A DNA stretch of 64,000 nt from Circinella umbellata (GCA_025093555.1 JAIWNF010000022.1:186001-250000); one strand, 5' to 3'; counted from the stretch's first letter, positions 50,521 to 62,754 are shown. A program made the numbers and translations. Notes: generated from the sequence alone by a model not told the origin.

Positions 50521-51361
50521 CCAGAAAACTTATATCTTTGCTACCTTGGAGCTTTTGTTTAGTTTTGTTATTCAAATATATTTTAATAGCTTTTCACAAC
50601 AAAATATAAAGTATTTTATTTTTACATTGGAAGACAAAAGTAGTAGCGAGGCCACTTTTTTGATTCAATTTTTCACTTTGACGAATTTGTATAGTAAAGC
50701 GGCGGACCACAACAACAAACAAAGACAATCGCCATCATTCACGGCCAATTACCACAGCACTTTTGTGAAATACTTTTTTTTATGAACTGTACGTAATGTT
50801 AAAATAATATAAATCTACTGTAACAGAAAACTATGCCGGAAAAGACAAAGCAAAACTTTTGACTACGTGCTACAAAAAAAATCCTGTATTATGCATGTTG
50901 TACGCATGTAATTTATTAACAAGAAAAACAAAGTAAGCTGGTACGTAATCAAGAAAGTGATTGTATTGACTGCAAAAGATTACACAATACGCTCCCACGT
51001 AAACATATAATATGACTGCATTGCTATATAAGAACACAACCTGCATAGCACAATCAACTATTACAAAACCTCATGCAGCATAAATAGGTTTTATCGCGTA
51101 TAATATTTCTGTACTTAAATTCGTATAATTTATAGTGTAATTTGTGTAAAATACATGGCAATGACATTTCAAAGTATATATATTATGCTGTAATATTTGT
51201 CATAAATAGATTTGTATTTGTTGTATAGTTGCTTTAATAGGGGTGAATGTTGAATCCTTGTAACAAAAAATTAGTAGTCGGTTAGCAATAAGATTTAAAT
51301 TCATTATAATGTTGGTTGCCTTCCCTCGTAGCCATAACCTTATCATTTATCTTTTGTGGTT

Positions 51362-51382
51362 TATCTATATCTATATCTATAT
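51362..51382. repeat. ATATCT hexanucleotide tandem repeat
   Basis: Between three and four TATATC units in succession in intergenic DNA. Confidence 0.75.
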
Positions 51383-51868
51383 GTTATGTTGTATAAAATA
51401 AACATCATAGTCGTAAATACTAATAAAGTTTACAAATTGTTACCATGGGTTACTTACACAGTAATAATAACTTCGGTGGTATAAGTACTATTTATCAGGA
51501 TATGATCAGGATGACGGACAAATAACTAATGTTCTATTTATATATGTAGTATGTGTAGTCCATAGATGTTTTCCACTCAAGTTTCTGTAGCATGTGGTAT
51601 ATTGTACATGTTCTTGTTTTGTTTTTGCTTTAGAAAGTGTCGAATTATATTAATGTTATAATAACCTGCTGAATAATGAAAATACCTGTTTGATTCAAAA
51701 AGGCAATTACTAATTGTATCATAGATTGCCATGTGTATACTCCCGAATTGAATGTTTCTTTGACGAACTCAAATATTTGCGTTGAGATTTTTGTGATTAT
51801 GTATCTCACCCTCACATATCCACATCCCTTGAGGACTTTTAAATTACTGTTTAAATTAATATGAATAG

Positions 51869-52059
51869 AACTGGTAGTGGAGTACATTAGACGTCCACAT
51901 TGAATATATACCTATATATCGTTCCTTCCATTGTCATCTTGTCTCCCTGTTACGCACACAGTCCGCCACTGCCTGAGGTACGCGGAGCTGCTAATAAAAT
52001 ATCTATTACTGAGGCTATTCCCCTCCATAAAAAAAAAAAAAAAAACTGGTAGTGGAGTA
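51869..52059 (+). mobile_element. Poly(A)-tailed retroposed insertion with 14-16-bp target-site duplication
   Basis: The direct repeat aactggtagtggagta occurs at 51869-51884 and again at 52044-52059. Between them lies about 144 nt of GC-richer sequence ending in an uninterrupted A17 tract (52029-52045). An AATAAA signal at 51993-51998 sits about 30 nt before the tail, as at the 3' end of a Pol II mRNA. The two leading A of the duplication are shared with the tail, so the certain duplication is 14 bp. This is the classical product of LINE-type target-primed reverse transcription. The cargo is too short to identify; it could be a 5'-truncated LINE, SINE or processed pseudogene. Confidence 0.85.
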
Positions 52060-52241
52060 AAGTAAAAAATATTTTCATAACACTATTTATTAGCTCTATT
52101 AATGGATCAATATCAGAAGAATATTATATAATTTTTTTTAAGTTACCAATGGTGTCTTAAGATTAAACTGATTAGTTATTAATTTGCTCATTATATGTGG
52201 TGGAGAGCGCTGATATGTAATAAAGCTTTCTCTTCATATTA

Positions 52242-52271
52242 CACTTTTCACTTTTCACTTTTCACTTTTCA
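52242..52271. repeat. Heptanucleotide tandem repeat (CACTTTT)
   Basis: Four perfect copies of the 7-bp unit CACTTTT, 170 nt downstream of the retroposed insertion. Confidence 0.85.
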
Positions 52272-53038
52272 TGATTCATTTATTACCATATTAAAAAAAA
52301 TGCGATACCTAATCAATCGTCTATAAACAAGATCACTGTCCTAGTTAAAGATTTTGTGGATACAAAAGAACGAACGATTGGTGAGAAAAAGTAAAAAAGT
52401 AAAAAGTGTATGTACTTAAAGAAAGAAAGTGCCTGTTTTCGATGCTTCCTTATCAGACCTCTTCAACAAAGCATATTCAACAAACAGTAATTGTAGCGTT
52501 TGTAGTATTTTTATAGATATCATATTAAATCAAACTCATAAGCGTAGAATTTTTGTTTATACACTTGTGGAAAAAGCGAGATAGGTTTATCCCCACTGTG
52601 CCGTGAGACAGTTTAGTAAGCTATAACCCTACTAGCGAGTGATGTATCAACAGCACGTAGTTGAAGTCGGTACAAATTTTTTTTTCGTTCAGATAACTAG
52701 CAGTCCATAGGTTCATAGGTTCATACCTTTCTTGGCTTTCATTTTACCGAAGTTTTTAAAATATATAACGTGATAGCCAAAGTTTCCCCTGAGAATCATA
52801 ACGTACCGATATTCGGTACTATTTTTTTTACTATCAAAACACCATGGTTTCAATATTACTATTATCATTTTATATATGTATATTATGTCATATATATATA
52901 ATACTGGACGTAATGTAGAAAGCTACGTAAAACTGTCTTTACTATTGTTAGGGATTGTTAGCATAAAAATTCTTGACCAACTTCAATAGTTATTGGCTAA
53001 TACTAAATAAAGCTTGAATAGTTCCTAACCATAAGGCA

Positions 53039-53178
53039 ACTCATTTCCATTTAACGCCTGAATCCAACTCATTTTCATTTAATGCCTGAATAGTGCTTAA
53101 ATAGTGCCTTGAATATAATGCTTGAATAGTGCCTAAATAGTGCCTAAATAATGTTTGAAAATAGTGCTTCAATAAAGC
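53039..53178. repeat. Degenerate 11-bp minisatellite (consensus GCYTRAATAGT)
   Basis: From 53084 to 53178 about eight imperfect copies of GCCTGAATAGT, GCTTAAATAGT and similar units follow one another, some with 2-3 inserted bases. Just before, two 28-nt segments at 53039 and 53067 (actcattt..catttaa.gcctgaat) are imperfect direct repeats that lead into the array. Confidence 0.8.
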
Positions 53179-53582
53179 ATAATATGTTTTATATACATCA
53201 AGCATAATTCAGGCATTATTTTTTATGCTGTGCGTATTCTGCTTTTGTGGGATAGGAAATCCAGTTTGTGCCAATGAAAGTCATGTTTGCTGTACGTACT
53301 TATTAAATATTATTAGTATAACTACCCAATATAGGTATCTTAAATAAGCTTTTTTTTCCGTATCATTTTATTTTAAAACCGCCAGCCTTTTAATAACCAA
53401 GCACGTGACTTGATGACACTTCTATTTATCTTCTGTGAGTTCAGACGTAATATTTCTGAACATATGTAAGAATTTCCACATTATATTTTTTTATATAACT
53501 CCACGTATTCATATACAATCAGGTATGATAGCTTGCATATTAACTATTCTTTATTTTAAATTTCTATTACAAAGTATTACAG

Positions 53583-53906
53583 TCACACACTGAACGCTTC
53601 GATAATTACATACATAGCGTTTATAATAAAATAAAACAAAAATGTAAGAGTTGTATCATGTATTATATATAACCGCATATATGATAGCTCAAAATAACAG
53701 GAAAAACAAAAGTTTCGAGATTTGAACCATTGGTAGTGCCAGACTTCGAATTCCTTAGAGTTAGTGCTTTTTGTGAATATGGTTGAGTTGAAATGCACCC
53801 GCACTTGTCGATCTAGTATTGTAATATGTTCTACGTATGAGAAATATTTGGTAAATTGACCAGCGCCAAACCCCACGTACATATATCGATCCCACATTCC
53901 ATACAC
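53583..53906 (-). pseudogene. Possible decayed protein-coding relic
   Basis: A minus-strand open frame of 107 codons starts with GTG, not ATG, right after an in-frame stop. Its first about 65 residues have a natural composition (WDRYMYVGFGAGQFTKYFSY, later VEHITILDRQVRVHFNSTIF and EFEVWHYQWFKS) unlike the Ile/Phe/Lys noise elsewhere, and then it turns to low-quality sequence. Upstream, at 54.0-54.2 kb, short stretches (CSYIVKTFESLYS, RIENYYTEN) are also coding-like but broken by stops. I cannot name the family; a transposon or lost host gene are both possible. Confidence 0.35.
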
Positions 53907-55860
53907 ACCAAACGTAAATCAAGATTACGAAGTGTGATTACTCTGTGTTGCTGGAATGTTGCTGAAATTGTGCTATCCCTAAAATTGCAATTTACGCATC
54001 AGGAATTTTCAGTGTAATAATTCTCAATTCTCGGCATGTTGTACCCATCGATCAACAGTCATTTACTGGTGAACTGGAATTTGTGTATACATAATGAACC
54101 AGACTATCATCAATTTCTTTAATTACTGTAGAGGCTTTCAAATGTCTTGACGATGTATGAACATGGAATAGTAGATAAGCCCTTTACAGACTTATTACAA
54201 TGTGCATGAATTTCACTCCATCACCATTGGACAGAAATCAAATGCACGCGTGTGGAGTGTGTGTGTGTGTGTATGTTTGTAACAGAGAGGGGGGAGAGAG
54301 AGAAATGTTTAATAAATATATCTAATATGAATAAAAAAACTAATGAAATTTATAAATACGTATACCTTTTATTAATCTACATCACATTTTTACGATTCAT
54401 TATCCTTATTTGAATTTTTTTGTTTACGTAACTTACGTTAGATTTCATCAAGAAAATTGTGGTTGGTAGTTGTAAAAATAGCTGTCATCAATAATTGTAT
54501 AGCCCAAACTATTGAAGTTAAATAACTATGAAGATTTGGAAAAAGTGTTGGATATATAATTCGCTGACATGAGTTGCACGGTCGATTTATTAATATAAAT
54601 GTAAAAATAAGGTATCGCAAAGCATCTATAATTTTAGGCTTGAATATAGATAAGTTTGTTTGAACCCGAACGAGTGAAAAACTATACTGTACGTAGAGTT
54701 AAAGTATGTTAATCTTTTTTTAATCTAATTTAAAATTGAATTACTTTTCTTCTAGCATGAACTGTCGTTTTATGTTTGCGGTGCAGGTATTATTGCGTAC
54801 GTAAAAGTTAAGTATTGCTAATCATTCAGCAATAAAAGTAATGGTATTTATAGAAACTAACATCTGGTTAATATTTCACTCATTGTTAATAATGAGGATA
54901 TATATATATAATACCTAGTATATATCTCGACGGGAATGGTCAGAGAAAAGGACAGAAGAAAAAAGCCAGGTCGTTTCTTTAACTGTAGTAACTTCATATT
55001 CCAGATTTTAAACATTTTGTAATCTACGATACTTTGATGATCAGCTATAGGTTTGCTCATTTATATCGTATATTTGACGGTGATGCGCTAAAGCCATTAT
55101 AACGTCCACATTAGCAAATTATTATATACTCGTACGTAAAGTAAAAAAGTTAAGCAGTTTGTTTATATGTGTACTCATTTAAGTAGGATGGAGGTAGCGC
55201 TTATATATGTAATAAGGCATCACAGCTGCTGCTTCAAGTGTTATAAGCATACAGTTACGCATATATCTCTGGTAAAAAAAAATCCACTGTTATCATTCGG
55301 TTATAATAACAACCATCTTGATTAGTGGAGAACCTCATTTATTTATAATAATTTCATGAGGCCAGAAGCCATACTTTTATATGAAATAAAATATGTCTTC
55401 TAGGACACATAGCAAATCAAAAGGCATCAACGATATGACACAATTCCATATTAAAATTTTAAATACGCTGAGACGTTATTGTAGTGGGGCAATTAGCTTT
55501 TAAAATGGTTGATAGTGTCCTTCCAGAAATGATTTTAACCTTGCTGTGGTAAAATATGATTTACAGGCAGAAACCTATACATTTGAGCTGGAAAGTTCAA
55601 TAGTTACTTTGTCGCGTTTTCCTTTGAAACACCGATTAAGATATAGGGTGTAATTTAACTAAAGGATTATTACTCTGATCCATGGCTGGGTTGGTGTGAA
55701 AAAGCTACACGTGGGGTTATAAAGAATGTGGTTTGTATAATGCGGATTGATCAATATTTATTTTATCAACATCATCAATGATGTATTGTTTCCAGTTCTC
55801 CTTTTTATATGAGTATGACTTTCCTTTATAAATATCATTTTGATCAGAGCTACTTTTTTG

Positions 55861-55868
55861 TATAAATT
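55861..55868 (+). promoter_or_regulatory. TATA box of the small membrane-protein gene
   Basis: TATAAATT lies 57 nt before the ATG at 55926, a plausible fungal core-promoter spacing. Confidence 0.45.
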
Positions 55869-55925
55869 AAGCGTATCTAGTATATTATTGAAGCAACAAT
55901 ACTACATCAAAAAAAAGTTTTCAAT

Positions 55926-56504
55926 ATGGATCATTACAATAAAAAGAACAAGCAATCAGATCCGGAAGCCGACAGCGCTCTTTTGTGTACCGCGGAAATA
56001 AAATACGATAGCAAGATTAATACTGGCGGCGCTAAAGCTACTATTATTACACCTCCTCCAGTTGCTGGAAAAAGTAATGCTAGTACCAAGAAGAAGAACC
56101 ATGAAAATATCGACAATGATAGTTACTATGACAATGATGAAGAAAATGTTATTGGCAATGGTATATTTGAAAAGTGTTGTTTTTTTATTGGGTTTCTATT
56201 TCCACTTGCATGGTTTATTGGTAGCAGTGATTGTTTTGGATGTCGTGATTCAGCTGGACAAGATGCCTTGCTATGGAAAAAGCGGTGTCGAATTGCGGCG
56301 ACCCTGGCTTTACTGGTTGTTATTGTGACGGTTGCTGTGGTGATGATTGTGAATCCATCCATGTTCGGTTTAAGATCTGGCAACTCATCGGGAACACAGA
56401 CATCGTCAAGTTCTGATAATGCGATCCGACCAGGAGTACCATTAAATGGCACAAACACATGGGGTGATACGATAGCAGGTGTCCGACCATCGTTGTCTCA
56501 ATAG
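55926..56504 (+). CDS. Small two-helix membrane protein of unknown function
   Basis: A single exon of 192 aa. I do not recognise a named family. Seen: a hydrophilic N-terminus with Asp/Asn/Lys-rich patches and a PPPV stretch (1-75), a first hydrophobic segment with adjacent cysteines (FEKCCFFIGFLFPLAWFIGS, about 81-100), a short loop with C-x2-C (DCFGCRD), a basic turn (LWKKRCR), a strong second membrane segment (IAATLALLVVIVTVAVVMIV, about 123-142), then a Gly/Ser/Asn/Thr-rich tail to the end. No cleavable signal peptide. The Cys pair and membrane-flanking basic residues suggest palmitoylation and insertion with both ends on the cytosolic side, which is inference. The ATG at 55926 is the first in frame and is preceded by an AT-rich leader. 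It precedes the Zn2Cys6 gene on the same strand. Confidence 0.75.
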   Translation: MDHYNKKNKQSDPEADSALLCTAEIKYDSKINTGGAKATIITPPPVAGKSNASTKKKNHENIDNDSYYDNDEENVIGNGIFEKCCFFIGFLFPLAWFIGSSDCFGCRDSAGQDALLWKKRCRIAATLALLVVIVTVAVVMIVNPSMFGLRSGNSSGTQTSSSSDNAIRPGVPLNGTNTWGDTIAGVRPSLSQ

Positions 56505-56916
56505 AAGGAGAAGTAAAAAAGAGGAAACTGCATTCATTCGGATAAAGGTTTTGCTTAGATTTGCCACGGTAAAATCATTTTCCCAGGGGAAATTGTGTTT
56601 TATGTATACAAGTACATCGTGTGTGTACGAAGTTTTTATTATTATTATTTTATTATTGAAGTTATTTTTTTTCTTATTTTGACTTTCTAAGTTTCCTTTA
56701 CTCAAAACAATAACTTGTCTTTAATATTAAAAAAAAAGCACAAAGAAAAAAAAATAGTTTCCGTAATACTTTTGTGCAAAAGGAATAACTATTTCACCGC
56801 TCCACAGATAAACAACTTTAAACTACCCCTCTTGTCTCTCTTTTCTCTCTCTTTTTTTTTCTTTCCCTTTGTATTACACTATTATATAAAAGAGAACCAA
56901 AAAGAAAAGGAGCCGC
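56505..56916. other. Intergenic region between the membrane-protein and Zn2Cys6 genes
   Basis: 412 bp of AT-rich DNA that must hold the 3' end of the first gene and the promoter of the second. A TCTC-rich pyrimidine block at about 56825-56870 is followed by TATAAAAG at 56885. Confidence 0.55.
56885..56892 (+). promoter_or_regulatory. TATA-like box very close to the Zn2Cys6 start codon
   Basis: TATAAAAG lies just 24 nt upstream of the ATG at 56917. If functional, transcription would begin at or after that ATG, so the leader would be very short or translation would begin at a later Met. Confidence 0.4.
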
Positions 56917-59900
56917 ATGTCTAAAAACGACCACAGCAATTCAACTAATTATGGTCATTCCACTTTAGAACCTTCTCCACAATTTATTAAGTTTACATCA
57001 GCTCCTTCTTCTGTTCCAAGTAATAATAACAGCAGCACAACTACTTCAGCACAACCAGAACAGTCAACACCTTCTGCATTCTGGCGTAATCCTGTATATC
57101 CTCCTCCAACAACAGCGCCAACTACAAGTAATCCTAGCAACAATAATAATAATAAGAATAGTCCCATTCCAAGGCTTCGTCAAATTCAACCTACCTCACC
57201 ACCTAATTCTGACAAGGAAGATCTATTTAAGCGTTCCGAAGCAACTATGTATCCGCCAGGTTATCCTCCGCTGAATCGTCCTCCTACTATGGAACAAGCT
57301 CCTCACCACCACCAACATAATCACGGACACCATCAATCAGTAGCTCCCCCACCGCCACCTCAACACCAGCCACATCCATCGCAACAGATACCTCGTACAG
57401 GTGCTTCTACTTCTACTGCACCTCCCCCTCCAGCAGCAACGACTCAAGGTGGAAGACGTACAAGAATTACGCGTGCTTGTAAGTTTTATCATTGCATTTT
57501 GATATGTAACTAGGTTTTTTTTTGAAAAAATACTAATTTGAATGACTATTGTTGGGCTTGTGTATAATTTGTCAGGCGATACATGTCGTCGTAAAAAAAT
57601 CAAGTTAGTATTATTCTGTCACACATACGGATATAATGAAATAATAATTACAGTTTACTAACGTTTTTTAATAGATGCGATGTGGATGCTGTTTTCCCTT
57701 GTACAACTTGCCGGCAATACGATTGGGAATGTACTTTTAATGATGTAAGCTATTATTCAATATATGAAGGCATATGTCTTATTTTTATTTTTATTCTTAT
57801 TCTCTTATTCCGGTTTTTTTTCTGATATATTAGACTGCAAAGAAAAGAGGACCACCTAAAGGGTACTTATTACTAAGCGTTGAAAAATTAACAAATAAGG
57901 AAAACTTAGCTAACCAAGTATATATATAGATATATTGAAAGTTTAGAAACGCGACTAAAAAAGATGGAAAAATTACTTGAACAAATGCAGTCTGGTGGCG
58001 AAGAAGGCTCTTCTGGAAAGAAACGAAAGCGTTCGAGTGACGAAGGAGATAGTGTATCCACTGGAACATCAGATAATCAATCTCAACAGGAATCATTATC
58101 ACCAGCTCCCGCCAATACTTTAGCCACTACCACCATTCCTGCTTGTAGTAGTAACTCGACCGTTAATAACAATAACATAAACAACAGCAAAAACAGCGAA
58201 GTAGATGGTGCTGATAGAGTCATGCGCTACCATGGTAGTTCTTCTGGCTACTATTTGATGCGTAATGTCATTCCAAGCGCACATGGACACAATACGTCCA
58301 TTATTGCAGCATCTCAACCACTCGATGAAGATGGTGAACGAAGTCAAATAACTGAAAATGGACCCACTGGCTTCAAAAAAGTGGATGTATTTGATGATGA
58401 TATCGTTCTTGTCCGTGATTCAGATGATACTACACGAGAAACGACAGAACATAGTGAAGAAGTAGTACCTCGTAAAGTAATTGAAACCTTGGTTCATTGG
58501 TAAGTAGTTGTTAGAGAAGGTTTGTATCAAAAAACAATATTGCTGAAAATAATTGCTTTTATAAAACTTAGTTACTTTGACATGCCCAACACCACATTGC
58601 CTATTTTGAACAAAGAAGAATATCTTGACGCATTTGAAGAGCGTAAAACACCGCCTCCGCCAACCCTTCTTACTTATGCTATTTGTTCTTATGCTTGTTT
58701 CTTAATTAATTCGGATAATCCTGTCTTCAAGGATGCTGGAATGAACAGTGAACAAGTGTTTCACACACTAGTTGAACGTGCGGCTCAATTGATTCGACGA
58801 GATTATTTGATACCAAGAATCTCAACAATCAAAGCGCTTGTTATTCTTTGCAGTCTTCCCACTTATTCGACCAGTTCTTATCGAAATTGGATACTAGCTG
58901 GAATGGCCGTGCGAATGGTAAGTTTGACACGAAAAAGAGCTACTTACTATACAAAAGAAATTTAAGAGCATTTTAATAATTCTGTATTGAAATAATAAAT
59001 GTAAATTAGGCGCAAGATGTTGGATTGCATCGTACAGTAAAAACCGACCAATTGTCAAAACAAAACGTGGAAGCGCGCAAGCGATTATGGTATAGTGTTT
59101 ATGTGACCGATCGATGGTGCTGTGCTGTCATGGGTAGACCGTTGGCGATTTCAGACTCGGATTGCGACGTGGATCTTCCTGATATGAAGGGAGTTAATGG
59201 AGAAGACTATGATATCTTTGTCAACTTTGTAAAACTATCAAGTATTCTTGGCGAGTTATTACGGCGAATTTATTCACCCAAGGCAAAAGCGGCTGGTTAC
59301 CGCGGCACTGCAATGGAACAAACAATGGCTCATTTTCAACGTATGCTGACGGAATGGTTTGGCCAATTGCCAGATGACTGCCGTATCAGTGAAGAAGATT
59401 TAGTTGCTATCAAAAATAATCCGGAAAAATTCGCTGGTACGAAAAAGTTGGACCAAGGTGGACCACTTACTATATGTTATCATTCTGTCACTGTGCTTTT
59501 AAATCGTCCTTTTATTCTACTTGAAAATGAAACTTCTGGTGAAGGAGAAACAAATTATGCCGATGCTTCACGTAGATGTATGGAGGCTGCTAAATTAGTT
59601 ATTGATATTGCACGTTTAGTACCATCAACAAGTACTTCACGGTTTGGATGGAATTTTGCTGGTAAGAAATCATAGACTGGCATTTGATACAAGGGTATGA
59701 TTAGCTCATTTTATTTTTTTTAATATATAAAAGTATATTCCGTATTTCAAGCTACATTGATTCACGTATACAATTGTACAAGCAACAAACGCGATGTTGC
59801 TAAAACATCTCAACAATATGCACATATCAGTATGGAAGAGTGTTTGCCTGCTGTTATGAAGGATATCCCTTATAAACCACCAATCATCCCATTCATTGAA

Positions 59901-60355
59901 AAATTAATTGCATTATTGGGTGCCGATTCATCAAACCAAAAGGATAATGAAGACAAACGTACAGGTCCCGTTGGAACGGATGAATCACAACACCCAGCCC
60001 CTAACGCATCACCCATGAGCTTACAGCAAATGATTTCAGCAGATCCAAATGCTCCTTCAGCATCAGCAGATACTACACAATCAACAACTGGTAATAATGC
60101 TAGTGATCAGTGGACATATCCTTCTACTACTCAGGCAACTTGGCAACAGCTATTTTCATCTGCAGGGGCACCATTTACGGCTGATTCATCTACTGGTCTT
60201 GATTTACAAGGTATTATAGTTGTGTTATTAGTGAAATTGATAGAGACAATATTGAATGCATGCAAGATGACTAATAAACAAGGAATAATGATTATTTAGG
60301 AATTCTCTTTGGAAATCAACAACCTAATAATGATGCCAACTTCTTTATGCAGTGA
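56917..60355 (+). CDS. Zn2Cys6 (fungal binuclear cluster) transcription factor
   Basis: Nine exons (56917-57478, 57576-57603, 57675-57744, 57834-57862, 57930-58499, 58572-58917, 59010-59661, 59752-60210, 60300-60355) give 923 aa. Seen: a long Pro/Ser/Asn/His-rich N-terminus, then the zinc cluster with cysteines at 188, 191, 198, 206, 209 and 216 (C-x2-C-x6-C-x7-C-x2-C-x6-C), the linker KKRGPPKG, and a coiled-coil dimerisation helix (YIESLETRLKKMEKLLEQM). The fungal-specific transcription-factor homology region follows (about 325-700: CYFDMPNTTLPILNKEEYLD, GMAVRMAQDVGLHR, RLWYSVYVTDRWCCAVMGRP) and then a Gln/Ser/Thr-rich tail. The zinc cluster is spread over three exons, one of 28 nt. Inferred: a nuclear regulator; the KKRGPPKGYIE linker resembles XlnR/Rgt1-type carbon regulators, but the target cannot be told. 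Start codon uncertain because of a TATA box 24 nt upstream; M110 (MYPPGYPP) is an alternative. Confidence 0.92.
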
Positions 60356-62754
60356 AACACACACAAATGTAAACATTCAACACACTTCGCTCACTCTCAT
60401 TGATATATATATATATATATATACAAATATACACATAAGAGTATACTTTTATATACAAAAGAAAGAATTATCATAATATGTATATAGAAAAACTTCTACC
60501 GTTTTTTTACTCTTCTTTCTTATTTACCAACAATAATTCCTTCTTCCCTTATTTTAACAAGACTGTAAAGCAACCGAACTTCAACAAACATTCTCTTAGC
60601 ATCTTCATTACCTTTAGAAAAAAGTAAATTGATAGTAATATATAGCAATAACTACGGGATCGTTTCTGTTTTTTTTATCATTATTGTTATCGTTCCATTT
60701 TTCGTATTATATATGCATATGTATACCCATAACGCAATAGCATGTGTATTTGTTATAGCTACAGGATATCCCTACTTTCTACTTTAAGAAACGTAAGAAA
60801 AAAGACGATAGAATGACAATCTACATCAAAGCTAGTGTTACGAGCCGGGCACAAAAGATTATCTTTAACAATTTCGATGCTAATATGAATTTCTAGTCAA
60901 TTTTGAAAACGCATAGTAAATTTTTACTTATATTATCACTATGATACGTTATTATGTTTCTGTAAACCTTTCTTATAAAAAGAAAGATTATAAAAAGGTG
61001 GAATGAATGTACAGGATCAAAATGATTATTAAATGAGTAATAATTCGGAGGGAAACAGTGAATGGGTCTTCCATTAAGGAATCAAATTACTTGATTATTG
61101 TTTTTATTATTAAAGATATCTATTTACTGTACTGAAGCAGTCATGCTCGATGGCAAATCAATTTCTTTTAAAGAGATAGTAAAGCAAACACTTTTAACTT
61201 TCTGGACAACCAGGACTTACGCGATAGCCAAGCTAGAAAAAAAAATCTGAATACCAACCTGGAAGGTTAGTAAAGAGTGGGAAGAAAGAATATATCTGAT
61301 TCGTACGTAAGATGATGAAAGAGGGAAAAGTGGGAGCAGTTTATGATTGTGAGTATATGATATCTTACCATCGATTAGAGGGTTGTACTTTATAGGAAAC
61401 TCATACGTTTACGTATGATATTTATCATAATTATATAAATATGACCTTTATTATATACGTAGATTGAAGGAAAGGGTAGTCATGAACACGACGAATTCGA
61501 TGGAGCGATATATTCTGTGAAGAGTCAAAAAAAGCTAATTTATCGATTATGTATGTATATGCAGCAGCACAGAAGTGCTTGGAATTATTTCAAAGTAAAA
61601 CAGTTCTGTCTGAGGACGGTGCACGTCTACTGAGCTCATTTATTGCTGCAAATCTGGTCTTATCTCACATCAAGAAAACTTGAAAACGGGTATGTTAAAA
61701 TGTATTTTCCTATCTTTTTAATACAGGGTATGCATATTTTTTCTCTATTGCTATTGTACAACAATGTAAAATATTGGGTTTGAACCACACTAAAAATTTG
61801 AGCCTACAGATGTGATTATGTTTTCGAACTGTAAGGATAATTGATATTCGACTGTGTCTCTGAAGATGCAAGGGGCTATGATCAAGGCTATATTTGGTAC
61901 TCTGTTATAATAAAAGAAATTAGAGAGTCGTTATTTCTGGGATCATAGCTTATGATAACGTGCCAAAAAAAGTTTCTTGAATTGTGTCACAATAAAAAGT
62001 TTTCAGAATGGGTTGTACTACAACAAACATACCAAATGTATTAGAGCACGATTGGTACAACTATAAAGTGAGAAATCTGTGAACGGGATTCTCATCCGTA
62101 AACCCTTAACTCAGTGCATCTAATCCTGTTGGCCTTCATGCTTCTTTTACTTGTTAATAAGTTCATTAAAGAAAGAAAGAAAAAGTCCTGAGCATTGATA
62201 TATAACTTCTTTTATTACATGACAAAGAATAAAAAAAAAAGGATAAAAGGAAAAGGCTCAGCAGTATACTTTTAGTGTCATTTTTTTTTTATCTTGTTAA
62301 TCCAATGAGATCACTTGGAACCATATAAGTTCATTCTCTGGAAACAGTGATGGGGTGCTGTTATAAAATGTGGTCAGGTCATCAGTCTTTTCATTTTGTT
62401 TACTTTATCAATCAAAGTTGCAAATGTCGACAAGTGGCGAGAGAAAACTTTGCAAATGAACTGTTATACATTTGTGTATGCATTTACCATATGTGCTTGA
62501 TGAGAGTGTGTGCCATGTGGCGCCTTCAAATTTGGTGCAAAATATAAAAAAGAAGCTTGTCATGTGATGAAGTATGATGACGATGCGCAGCATTGGCACC
62601 ACAATGCAACCAATGAATTATTTTAGATGAATGTCCGTTTTTCCTTTTTGCTTCGGAAACCTATAAAAGGGGGAGCGTGTTTTTTTTCTCAATTTTTTTT
62701 TTATTTTTTTATATTGTTATAATCTTCTCGTAAGTAACCTATTATTTATACAAC
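60356..62754. other. 2.4-kb intergenic region
   Basis: It begins with an AT dinucleotide tract (about 60402-60422) in the Zn2Cys6 3' flank. No coding exon is convincing. Several mixed-composition stretches (about 61.5-62.1 kb) have more G+C than usual but no long frame or tRNA-like T-arm. Confidence 0.5.
62662..62669 (+). promoter_or_regulatory. TATA box of the metacaspase gene
   Basis: TATAAAAG followed by GGGGAG lies 85 nt upstream of the ATG at 62755. It is the clearest core promoter in this part of the window. Confidence 0.6.

Larger units (their letters stand above)
50521..55925. other. 5.4-kb intergenic desert with mobile and repeat remnants
   Basis: No intact gene. It holds a retroposed insertion at 51869-52059, short tandem arrays at 51362-51382, 52242-52271 and 53039-53178, a decayed coding-like stretch at about 53.6-54.2 kb, and a GT-rich tract near 54.25 kb. 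The right end carries the promoter of the small membrane protein. Confidence 0.6.

Noticed and set aside
50396..50785. 129-codon + strand frame upstream of E1 alpha
   Set aside because: Ser/Phe/Ile-rich with no domain; it overlaps the promoter side of the gene and runs against a better candidate small frame on the other strand.
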